Positions 1 through 6,830 of a stretch of DNA of 11,191 nt are shown one piece after another. Where the stretch lies: positions 1 through 11,191 of the forward strand of contig JALORJ010000046.1 of assembly GCA_025459035.1 (NCBI GenBank). Direction: 5' to 3'. Origin of the DNA: Burkholderiales bacterium. Lineage in GTDB: Bacteria > Pseudomonadota > Gammaproteobacteria > Burkholderiales > Ga0077523. A model generated the notes under the pieces. That model saw only the letters and a program-made list of their open reading frames with translations, was not told the DNA's origin and made no database searches. The translations under genes and the position numbers were made by a program. Every line of letters begins with the position of its first letter. Positions within the stretch are counted from its first letter, which is position 1.

Positions 1-285
1 ATCCGTCCGTTGCACGACCGCATCGTCGTCAAGCGCCTCGAGGAAGAACGCAGGACCGCCTCGGGCATCGTCATTCCCGATACCGCCGCCGAGAAGCCCG
101 ACCAGGGCGAAGTGGTGTCCGTCGGCACCGGCAAGGTGCTCGAAGACGGCAGCGTGCGGGCGCTTCAGCTCAAGACCGGTGACCGTGTGCTGTTCGGCAA
201 GTACGCCGGCCAGACCGTCAAGGTGCAGGGCGAGGAACTGCTCGTGATGCGCGAAGACGACGTGATGGGCGTGGTCGAGGCGTGA
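1..285 (+). CDS. groES: Co-chaperonin GroES (5' end cut by the window edge)
   Basis: GroES forms the heptameric lid that closes the GroEL folding chamber in the cytoplasm. The frame is open from base 1. Its first residues, IRPLHDRIVVKR, match the usual GroES start after Met-Asn/Lys, so only about two codons are missing. A TTG at base 10 is an internal leucine codon, not a start. Visible family features are SGIVIPDTAAEKPDQGEV (the mobile loop, which contacts GroEL, and the strand after it), the GDRVLFGKYAG segment, and the closing EELLVMREDDVMGVVEA. Total length would be about 96 residues, normal for the family. It lies 41 bases upstream of groEL on the same strand, the classic groESL operon. 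Any heat-shock promoter or CIRCE operator would lie left of the window and cannot be judged. Confidence 0.97.
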   Translation: MRPLHDRIVVKRLEEERRTASGIVIPDTAAEKPDQGEVVSVGTGKVLEDGSVRALQLKTGDRVLFGKYAGQTVKVQGEELLVMREDDVMGVVEA

Positions 286-314
286 GCCCTCCCCCGTCCG
301 CAACCTGATCCGAC

Positions 315-320
315 AGGAGA
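315..320 (+). promoter_or_regulatory. Ribosome binding site of groEL
   Basis: AGGAGA lies six bases before the ATG at 327. This is a near-ideal Shine-Dalgarno site and fixes the groEL start. It sits in the 41-base gap after groES, as expected for a co-transcribed pair. Confidence 0.85.
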
Positions 321-326
321 ACATCC

Positions 327-1967
<1,641 letters not shown>

Positions 1968-1978
1968 GTCCGCGACCA

Positions 1979-2014
1979 CGACGGGCACGCGGCTCGCGGC
2001 CGCCGTGCCCGTCG
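1979..2014 (+). terminator. Hairpin downstream of groEL (probable terminator)
   Basis: A perfect 11-bp inverted repeat begins 12 bases after the groEL stop codon. CGACGGGCACG (1979-1989) pairs with CGTGCCCGTCG (2004-2014). Four more pairs inside (CGGC 1990-1993 with GCCG 1999-2002) leave one bulged C and a five-base loop. No T-run follows, which is common for hairpin terminators in very GC-rich genomes. Position and strength support termination of the groESL transcript. Confidence 0.7.
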
Positions 2015-2030
2015 GGCGTCGCACCGTTCA

Positions 2031-2065
2031 CCGCAGGCCGCGTGCACCGATCACGCGGCCTGCGG
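2031..2065. terminator. Second hairpin between convergent groEL and tonB
   Basis: This is a perfect 14-bp inverted repeat with a seven-base loop: CCGCAGGCCGCGTG (2031-2044) and CACGCGGCCTGCGG (2052-2065). It lies between two converging genes and would fold in transcripts from either side. On the + strand it is followed by CACTTT, a short T-run. It is likely a backup or bidirectional terminator. Confidence 0.65.
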
Positions 2066-2142
2066 CACTTTCGCGGGCGGGATCTGCACGTCCGCTGCCC
2101 GCTCGGCGCGGCGGTGCCACCGGCGCCGGTGCCGCATGCGAC

Positions 2143-2155
2143 GTGCCTTCGGCAC
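2143..2155 (-). terminator. Small hairpin just after the tonB stop
   Basis: GTGCC-TTC-GGCAC forms a 5-bp stem with a three-base loop, three bases beyond the tonB stop codon. No T-run follows on the - strand. It could assist termination of the exbB-exbD-tonB transcript together with the larger hairpin at 2031-2065, but it is weak alone. Confidence 0.35.
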
Positions 2156-2158
2156 CGA

Positions 2159-2866
2159 TCACTTGCCGGACCTGGCTCCCTCAGGCCCGTAGCGGTCGTC
2201 CTCGATCCTGTACGTCACCACCTGGTCGACCTCGTAGTCGTCACGCCCGTCGTCGGACGGCGGGAAGACGAACTTCTTCACGGCCGTCTGCGCCGAGTAG
2301 TCGAACACGCCCGGCGGCGTCGACTCGATGACTTCGGTCTTCAGCACCTTGCCCAGTGCGCTGACGGTGGCGCGGATGCGCACCTTGCCTTCGAGCCCCT
2401 GCGCGAGCGCGTCCTTCGGATAGACCGGCATCACCTTCTTCACCGCCTTGGCGCGCTCCTCGGGCGGCGGCTTGTCCGGGGGCGGCGGCGGCGTCTCCTG
2501 CGGCGGTGGCGGGGGCGGAGGCGGCGGTGGCGGCTCGGGTTCGAGCGGCTTCTCGGCCGGCAGCGGCTTGTCTTCGGGCTTCGGCGGCTCGGGCGGCTTC
2601 GGCGGCACCGGCTTCTGCTTCGGCGGCGGGGGCGGCGCGGGCGGAGGCGGCGGGGGTGGTGGCTCGAAGTACTCGAGCTTCGCCTGCACCGGCTCCGGTT
2701 CCGGCGGCGGAAACATCGAGGCCCAGTTGACCTCGAGCACGACGAACGTCAGCGCCTCGAGGGCGACCGCGATCGCGAACGCGCGCGGCAGCGTCAGCAG
2801 ACGACCGCGCACGGGGTCCGACGCGCCACCCGCGACGGGCGGCCGCGAAGCGGCAGGCTCGGTCAT
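2159..2866 (-). CDS. tonB: Energy transducer TonB
   Basis: TonB spans the periplasm and passes proton-motive energy from ExbB-ExbD to outer-membrane receptors for siderophores, metals, cobalamin and similar ligands. The 235-residue protein has a short cytoplasmic start, one membrane anchor (about 28-46), a Pro/Glu/Lys-rich spacer (about 53-137) with proline runs of up to eleven, and a C-terminal TonB domain (about 142-222). That domain contains the signature MPVYPKDALAQGLEGKVRI and ends in a strand near VVTYRIED. The ATG overlaps the exbD stop as ATGA, implying translational coupling. An oddity is that the anchor lacks the His normally found in TonB membrane segments (SHLS motif, His20 in E. 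coli); a Glu (residue 37) occupies the similar place. TolA is less likely given the YP motif and TonB-type C-terminal domain. Confidence 0.93.
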   Translation of the reverse strand: MTEPAASRPPVAGGASDPVRGRLLTLPRAFAIAVALEALTFVVLEVNWASMFPPPEPEPVQAKLEYFEPPPPPPPPAPPPPPKQKPVPPKPPEPPKPEDKPLPAEKPLEPEPPPPPPPPPPPQETPPPPPDKPPPEERAKAVKKVMPVYPKDALAQGLEGKVRIRATVSALGKVLKTEVIESTPPGVFDYSAQTAVKKFVFPPSDDGRDDYEVDQVVTYRIEDDRYGPEGARSGK

Positions 2867-3330
2867 TTCTTCGGCGCGGTGGCCGCAGGCGCAGCCTTCG
2901 GTGCGGCATCGGGCGCGGGCGCCGCCGCCTTCGACGCGGCGATCCCGACCGTCGCGATGCCCTCGCCACGCGCGAGGTCCATCACGTCGATGAGCTTCTG
3001 CAGCGGCACCTCGCGGTCGCCCGCGATCACGACCTGGACGGTGGCTGCCTTCTTCGCCTCGGCGATGCGGGCCTTGAAGTCGTCGACGGTGATCGGCTTG
3101 CCCGCGATCGACAGAGCGCCGTCCTTCGCGACGCCGAGCGTGATCGACGTCTCCTTCAGCACCTGCGTGGTCGTGCTGCCCGGCAGGTCGACCTTCACGC
3201 CGCTTCCGGCGATCGTGTCGATCGTGATCATGATGAAGAACACCAGCAGGAACATCATGATGTCGATCATCGGGATGACCTCGATGCGAGCCTTGGGCTC
3301 GTCGAAGTACGCGGCCGTGCGCGAGCGCAT
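2863..3330 (-). CDS. exbD: Biopolymer transport protein ExbD
   Basis: ExbD is the inner-membrane partner of ExbB; together they convert proton flow into movement of TonB. The 155-residue protein has a short cytoplasmic N-terminus, one membrane helix (about 21-40) and a periplasmic domain (about 45-130). The motif IEVIPMIDIMMFLLVFF carries the essential proton-pathway Asp (residue 23, equivalent to Asp25 of E. coli ExbD). The last 22 residues are an Ala/Pro/Lys tail not typical of short ExbD proteins. The ATG lies five bases beyond the exbB stop and its own stop overlaps the tonB start, so the three genes form one translational unit. No strong ribosome site precedes it, which fits coupling to exbB. 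TolR is a homologue, but the adjacent tonB favours ExbD. Confidence 0.93.
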   Translation of the reverse strand: MRSRTAAYFDEPKARIEVIPMIDIMMFLLVFFIMITIDTIAGSGVKVDLPGSTTTQVLKETSITLGVAKDGALSIAGKPITVDDFKARIAEAKKAATVQVVIAGDREVPLQKLIDVMDLARGEGIATVGIAASKAAAPAPDAAPKAAPAATAPKK

Positions 3331-3335
3331 CGCGG

Positions 3336-3971
3336 TCAGGCCCCGTTCTTCATGCCGGCGCCATGCAGCCGGTTCACCACCGTGAGCTTGATGAGCTCGA
3401 GCTGCTGCACGCCCAGGCGCACGCGCTTGTTGAAGTAGTTCAGGAAGATCAGCCCGGTGATCGCGACGAACAGGCCGATGCCGGTGGCCACCAGCGCCTC
3501 GCCGATGCCGCCCGTCACCGCGGCCGCGCCGGCGCCGACGCCCTCGCCGCCCAGCACGTTGAAGGTCTTGATCATCCCGAAGATCGTGCCCAGCAGTCCC
3601 AGCAGCGGACCGAGCGTCACGGCGGTGTCGAGCACCCAGAGGTTGCGATCCATCACCGGCACCGCTTCGAGGATGCTCTCGTCCACGTGGCGCTCGGCCG
3701 ACTCGGCGTCCGGCGCCTGCGAGGCCAGCGCGTGCGACACCAGCGTCGTCTGCAGGGCGCCGGCGAAGCGCTTCGCGACCGCCTGCAGACCGTCGAGGTC
3801 ACGGTAGGCCGTGCGCTTCAGGTCGCGCTCGATCGCCGCGCCCTGCGACAGCACCTTGTGGAAGAACCAGAGCCGTTCGATCACCACGGCGAGCGCGATC
3901 GTGAACAGCAGCACGAGCAGGGGAATGATCCCCATCGACAGCTCGCTCAACTCGATGAAGCTTTCGAACAT
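3336..3971 (-). CDS. exbB: Biopolymer transport protein ExbB (MotA/TolQ/ExbB channel family)
   Basis: ExbB forms the inner-membrane ring that, with ExbD, harvests the proton gradient to drive TonB. The 211-residue protein has membrane helices at about 14-36, 116-137 and 154-181, with a cytoplasmic loop between the first two. The family signature LGPLLGLLGTIFGMIKTF (119-136) and GGIGEALVATGIGLF (154-168) are present, including the Glu (158) and Thr (163) that correspond to Glu176 and Thr181 of E. coli ExbB. The ATG is preceded by GAGGAG with a six-base gap. exbD follows after five bases. The order exbB-exbD-tonB and the absence of tolA or pal nearby argue against TolQ. Confidence 0.93.
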   Translation of the reverse strand: MFESFIELSELSMGIIPLLVLLFTIALAVVIERLWFFHKVLSQGAAIERDLKRTAYRDLDGLQAVAKRFAGALQTTLVSHALASQAPDAESAERHVDESILEAVPVMDRNLWVLDTAVTLGPLLGLLGTIFGMIKTFNVLGGEGVGAGAAAVTGGIGEALVATGIGLFVAITGLIFLNYFNKRVRLGVQQLELIKLTVVNRLHGAGMKNGA

Positions 3972-3977
3972 CGTGGA

Positions 3978-3983
3978 CTCCTC
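3978..3983 (-). promoter_or_regulatory. Ribosome binding site of exbB
   Basis: GAGGAG on the - strand, six bases before the exbB ATG, is the only strong Shine-Dalgarno site of the exbB-exbD-tonB unit. It supports the chosen start and suggests that translation of the whole unit is led from here. Confidence 0.8.
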
Positions 3984-4010
3984 GGACTGCGGTGTGGCGG
4001 GGTGGGCGAC

Positions 4011-4062
4011 GGTCGTGTCCGACGGGCACGACCGCGCGGTGGTACGCGGCGACGCCGCGCGG
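4011..4062 (-). terminator. Two adjacent hairpins between the solute-binding protein gene and exbB
   Basis: The 153-base gap holds two inverted repeats. GGTCGTGTCC (4011-4020) and GGGCACGACC (4024-4033) pair over 10 bp with one imperfect position (an A-C mismatch in the - strand transcript). CCGCGCGG (4032-4039) repeats at 4055-4062, and between them CGCGGCG-A-CGCCGCG (4045-4059) can pair over 7 bp. They may end the upstream transcript, in which case exbB has its own promoter, or cause partial read-through. No T-run and no AT-rich Fur-like box is visible. Confidence 0.4.
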
Positions 4063-4124
4063 GGTTCGCGGGCGCTGCGTGGCGGCCTGGCGCGCGCGGG
4101 CGCGACGGGCGAGCCGGCAGCCGG

Positions 4125-5168
4125 TCAGTTCGCTTCGGGAAACGGTGCGAAGAAGGGCACCCCGTAGCGTTCGACGATCTCGCGGATCTCGCCGCTGGCG
4201 AGCATCCGGCCCAGTTCGTCGTCGAGCATCTGCTTGAAGTCGGTCTCCTTGGCCTTCACCGCCCAGGCGCCGTTGAACCGCTGGCCGGGCGCGGGCTGGA
4301 AGCCCGGGCTCATCGACAGCTCGACGTTCTTGTCGCGGTTGGCGACCGGGATCGACGGTCCCCAGACCATCACGGCGTCGACCTCCTTGCGCAGCAGGCC
4401 GTCGATCACGCGCGTGTTCTGGAAGTACGTGACGTGTTCGATGCCGAGCTTCTCGGCGTTGTCCTGCATCGGCGAGTACGCCGGCACGCCGACCTTGATG
4501 CCGGTGCCCTTGAGGTCGGCCAGCGACCGCGCCTTCGGCACCTTGCCGTTGCCGACCAGCACGAAGCCGATCCCCAGGTACGGCCGCGTGAAGGCCATCT
4601 GGTTGCGCTCCATCGCGTCGTCCTCGCCGGTGATGACGAGCCCGAGGAACACGTCGCAGAAGCCGCGGTTGATCGTCTGCCGGAACGCGAGCCCCACACC
4701 ACCGCGGTACACCCCGGTGTTGGCCCACATCACGGAGAACTCCCAGCCGTTGCGCTGCGCGATGCGCGACAGGATCTCGATGTCGATCCCCGGCGGCTCG
4801 TTGCGCGGCGCCGTGTGCGAGAACGGGTAGTACCAGGCGTCGGCGCAGGCGAGGATGCGCTTCATCATCTTCACGCGACCGATCGCGGTGAGGTAGCGCG
4901 CCTCCTGCGGGATCTCGACCGGCGGACCGCCGTAGCGGAAGCCACCCTGGTAGAGCCGGTCCGTGATCGGATTGAAGGTCTCCGGTTCGACGTAGCCGAC
5001 CTCGGCGACCTTCGGTCGCGGGTTGCCGACGACCTCGATGACCTCGAGCTCCGGAATCGCTCCGCTCGCCGGTGCGGCCGCGACCAGCGCGAGCATCGCC
5101 GTCAGCGCGACCGGCGCGCAGGCGCCCGCTGCACGGCACGCGCCGCGCCACCACGTTTGCAGTTTCAA
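4125..5168 (-). CDS. Periplasmic solute-binding protein, family 3, MxaJ/XoxJ-like
   Basis: This is a family-3 periplasmic binding-protein fold of 347 residues, with a Sec signal peptide (about 1-37, cleavage near PASGA/IPE) and an N-terminal extension (about 40-100) before the domain. Domain landmarks are ILACADAWYYPFSH (105-118), RGFCDVFLG (169-177), MAFTRPYLGIGFVLV (191-205), LADLKGTGIKVGVPA (216-230) and a C-terminal helix at 325-336. The CADxxxxPFS, later CDV and TRPY pattern resembles MxaJ/XoxJ-type proteins, which accompany PQQ alcohol dehydrogenases and are not ABC-transport subunits. Cys108 and Cys171 could form a disulphide. No ABC permease or ATPase gene adjoins it; a c-type cytochrome gene lies just upstream, which supports the dehydrogenase link. 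The start is TTG, chosen because it gives a proper signal peptide and has CAGGG six bases before it. An ordinary polar amino-acid binding protein remains possible. The fold is fairly sure, the specific role less so. Confidence 0.75.
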   Translation of the reverse strand: MKLQTWWRGACRAAGACAPVALTAMLALVAAAPASGAIPELEVIEVVGNPRPKVAEVGYVEPETFNPITDRLYQGGFRYGGPPVEIPQEARYLTAIGRVKMMKRILACADAWYYPFSHTAPRNEPPGIDIEILSRIAQRNGWEFSVMWANTGVYRGGVGLAFRQTINRGFCDVFLGLVITGEDDAMERNQMAFTRPYLGIGFVLVGNGKVPKARSLADLKGTGIKVGVPAYSPMQDNAEKLGIEHVTYFQNTRVIDGLLRKEVDAVMVWGPSIPVANRDKNVELSMSPGFQPAPGQRFNGAWAVKAKETDFKQMLDDELGRMLASGEIREIVERYGVPFFAPFPEAN

Positions 5169-5205
5169 CTCGAACCCTGTGCGTCTTGCGCGGTGGCCGT
5201 CGTGT

Positions 5206-5227
5206 CGACGCCGACCGGTCGGCGTCG
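5206..5227. promoter_or_regulatory. 22-bp perfect palindrome upstream of the solute-binding protein gene
   Basis: CGACGCCGACC (5206-5216) is followed directly by its exact reverse complement (5217-5227) with no spacer. It lies 38 bases upstream of the TTG start at 5168. The lack of a loop and the location suit a binding site for a dimeric regulator better than a terminator, although a hairpin in the leader RNA is also possible. No regulator gene is in the window to pair it with. Confidence 0.45.
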
Positions 5228-5349
5228 CGCGCCGCGTTGACTGTTTCAGGAATCGGCCCCCGGCAGGCCGTCTCCTCCTTGCGGCCGAGTGTATTGCACG
5301 CCCCCGGTCACGGCACTTGTACGCAACGGCTGCCGCCGGGCGCCGCGGG

Positions 5350-5811
5350 TCACTCGTGGTTCTCCATCAGCTTCTGCTCGTCGCGCCGCGCAGCCTCGTC
5401 CTTGCGTCTCTGCTCGCTTCGCAGGAACGCGACGATCGCGACGATCTCGTCCTTCGTGTACGCCTCGCCGAACGCACCCATCGCGGTCCCGGCGATGCCG
5501 TTGGTGATGTTGCCCACCAGCTGCGCGTTGCGGTCGCCGTGCTTGAAGCGGCCGCAGATCAGGCACGGCGCGCGTCCGCCCTTGCCGCCGGCGCCATGGC
5601 AGAAGCCGCCGCACTTCTCGCCGAACTTCGCCTTGCCCAGCGCGACCGTGGCGTCGTCGGTCGGCAGCACGAGATCGGCACCGGCGCCATCGTCGGCGGC
5701 ACCGACCGCGCCGACGGCCCCGAACCCGACCACGGCGGCAAGCAGCAGCAGGACCGCGGCGAGGCGAGTGCGGGCCGCGCCTGCGCGCGGAGACATCGAC
5801 TTCTGCAGCAT
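5350..5811 (-). CDS. Periplasmic c-type cytochrome with CX3CH motif and extra CX2C pair (XoxG-like?)
   Basis: This is a small single-haem electron carrier, probably periplasmic. The 153-residue precursor has a basic start, a hydrophobic stretch (about 16-38) ending AVGA/ADDG as a signal peptide, then a class I cytochrome c-like domain (about 54-132). The haem site reads KCGGFCHG: Cys67, Cys71, His72, so three residues lie between the cysteines rather than two. A second pair, APCLICGRF (Cys83, Cys86), follows. Met111 in GTAMGAFGE is the likely second haem ligand. The last 20 residues are charged. The four-cysteine layout recalls the cytochromes associated with methanol metabolism, and the MxaJ/XoxJ-like neighbour downstream agrees. 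No dehydrogenase gene is present. GGGGAG six bases before the ATG supports the start. It is a cytochrome with good confidence; the XoxG-type role is inference. Confidence 0.78.
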   Translation of the reverse strand: MLQKSMSPRAGAARTRLAAVLLLLAAVVGFGAVGAVGAADDGAGADLVLPTDDATVALGKAKFGEKCGGFCHGAGGKGGRAPCLICGRFKHGDRNAQLVGNITNGIAGTAMGAFGEAYTKDEIVAIVAFLRSEQRRKDEAARRDEQKLMENHE

Positions 5812-5817
5812 GCGAGG

Positions 5818-5823
5818 CTCCCC
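5818..5823 (-). promoter_or_regulatory. Ribosome binding site of the cytochrome gene
   Basis: GGGGAG on the - strand, six bases before the ATG at 5811, fixes this start over the in-frame Met six codons in. Confidence 0.65.
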
Positions 5824-5861
5824 AGGTTGCCGGACCTGCGCGCGAGTGCATCACCGCGCGG

Positions 5862-5923
5862 CCGGTTGCGATGCGGTCGAGCCTGCCGCCCGACCGGGAT
5901 CGAGGGTATCGCGTCGCAACCGG
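5862..5923. repeat. 10-bp inverted repeat upstream of the cytochrome gene
   Basis: CCGGTTGCGA (5862-5871) and TCGCAACCGG (5914-5923) are exact reverse complements, 42 bases apart, in the gap between dnaQ and the cytochrome gene. Three further positions inside (TGC 5872-5874 against GCG 5911-5913) can extend the stem with one wobble. It could be a paired operator or a leader hairpin. The neighbouring GAAGATATTC (5925-5934) is one of the few AT-rich spots and may mark the promoter, but I cannot assign clear -35 and -10 boxes. Confidence 0.4.
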
Positions 5924-6020
5924 TGAAGATATTCGGCGCACCCGAGCGCGTTCGACGGGCCGTGCGATCAAGGCGCAAGGCACCGCCGTGGCGGGGGGGC
6001 CCGGTGCGCATCCGCGACGT

Positions 6021-6040
6021 CGAGCGGCGCCGAGCGGCGC
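6021..6040. repeat. Tandem 10-base direct repeat downstream of dnaQ
   Basis: CGAGCGGCGC occurs twice without a spacer at 6021-6030 and 6031-6040, and GGTCGAGCGG follows shortly after at 6051-6060. Each copy contributes to a GGCGCC palindrome. It lies in the 277-base gap between dnaQ and the cytochrome gene. This is probably slippage-derived GC-rich sequence; a function is not evident. Confidence 0.4.
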
Positions 6041-6072
6041 CGTCAGCCGCGGTCGAGCGGGTATGGCGGCAG

Positions 6073-6085
6073 ACGGCTTCGCCGT
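6073..6085 (-). terminator. Small hairpin just after the dnaQ stop
   Basis: On the - strand ACGGC-GAA-GCCGT forms a 5-bp stem with a stable-type GAA loop, starting three bases beyond the dnaQ stop. It is followed by CTGCCGCC without a T-run. It is a plausible but weak terminator for the methyltransferase-rnhA-dnaQ unit. Confidence 0.35.
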
Positions 6086-6088
6086 TGC

Positions 6089-6814
6089 TCAGTCCGCGGC
6101 CGCGGCGGTGTCGGCGTCGACGCGTCGCCAGAGCGCGTGGCCGCGCGACGCCCGATCGATGTCGTCGACCAGCGCCGCGTGCGCCGCGCGCTCGGCCGCG
6201 TTCGCGTGGCGTACGACGAACGTGCGCGGCCCCTTCGGCGTGCCGGCCACGACGGCGGCGCTGCGCCCGGGGTCGGCGGCGACGATCGCGAGATCGCCCT
6301 GACCGCGGGTCATCGCGAGCCAGACCTCGGCCAGCAGCTGCGAATCGAGCAGCGCCCCGTGGAACTGCCGCGACGCGCGATCGACGCCGTGCCGGTCGCA
6401 CAGCGCGTCGAGGCTGTTGCGCTTGCCGGGATACAGCGAGCGCGCGAGCTTGAGCGTGTCGGTGACGCGATCGACGATGCGCTCGAGCGGCGGGCGCCCC
6501 GCGAGCGCCAGCTCCATGTCGAGGAAGCCGACGTCGAACGCGGCGTTGTGGATCAGCAGCTCCGCACCCTCGACGAACTCGACGAAGCGCTCGGCGATGT
6601 CGACGAACGGCGGCTGCCCGGCGAGGAATTCGTCGGTGAGCCCGTGGACCTCGACCGCGCCGGGATCGCATGCGCGCCCCGGTGCGAGGTACTGGTGGAA
6701 CGTGCGACCGGTCGCGCGTCGACCGTCGAGCTCGACGCAGCCGATCTCGACGACGCGATGGCCCAGTGTGTGATCGAGACCGGTGGTCTCGGTGTCGAGG
6801 ACGATGCGACGCAT
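6089..6814 (-). CDS. dnaQ: DNA polymerase III epsilon subunit (3'-5' proofreading exonuclease)
   Basis: Epsilon removes misincorporated nucleotides within the replicative polymerase core. The 241-residue protein has all DEDDh exonuclease motifs: LDTETTG with Asp7 and Glu9, HNAAFDVGF with Asp94, and FHGALLDSQLLAEV with His152 and Asp157. VHGLTDEFL and YPGKRNSLDALCDR are also typical of DnaQ. The C-terminal part (about 180-241) is the variable, Ala/Arg-rich region that contacts the alpha subunit, and ends with the family-typical HALWRR followed by a short tail. I chose the ATG at 6814. An upstream in-frame start at 6874 would add 20 Arg/Ala-rich residues and overlap rnhA. From 6814 the gap to the rnhA stop is 16 bases, and the N-terminus MRRIVLDTETTG matches the family. 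No strong ribosome site precedes it, so coupling to rnhA is likely. Confidence 0.96.
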   Translation of the reverse strand: MRRIVLDTETTGLDHTLGHRVVEIGCVELDGRRATGRTFHQYLAPGRACDPGAVEVHGLTDEFLAGQPPFVDIAERFVEFVEGAELLIHNAAFDVGFLDMELALAGRPPLERIVDRVTDTLKLARSLYPGKRNSLDALCDRHGVDRASRQFHGALLDSQLLAEVWLAMTRGQGDLAIVAADPGRSAAVVAGTPKGPRTFVVRHANAAERAAHAALVDDIDRASRGHALWRRVDADTAAAAD

Positions 6815-6830
6815 CGCGCGGCGCGCCCGG

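Noticed and set aside
2042..3385. Long + strand open frame, and a Gly-rich frame at 2448-2993, opposite tonB and exbD
   Set aside because: The glycine runs are the complement of the TonB proline tract. tonB and exbD are clear on the other strand.
3336..3971. TolQ (and TolR for exbD) rather than ExbB/ExbD
   Set aside because: No tolA, tolB or pal nearby, while a typical TonB with the YP motif follows directly.
4125..5168. Ordinary ABC amino-acid transporter binding protein
   Set aside because: No permease or ATPase gene is adjacent, and the CADxxxxPFS/CDV/TRPY pattern with a cytochrome neighbour fits the MxaJ/XoxJ type better. Not excluded, so confidence was lowered.
3363..5240. Long + strand open frame opposite exbB and the binding-protein gene
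   Set aside because: His/Arg/Asp-rich shadow with no recognisable domain; the opposite strand has two convincing genes.
5246..5349. Small gene in the gap between the cytochrome and binding-protein genes
   Set aside because: No start codon follows the strong ribosome-site-like sequence at 5271-5280, and no frame gives a recognisable product.
5993..5999. Run of seven G as a phase-variable tract
   Set aside because: It is short, lies in non-coding DNA and is expected in such GC-rich sequence.
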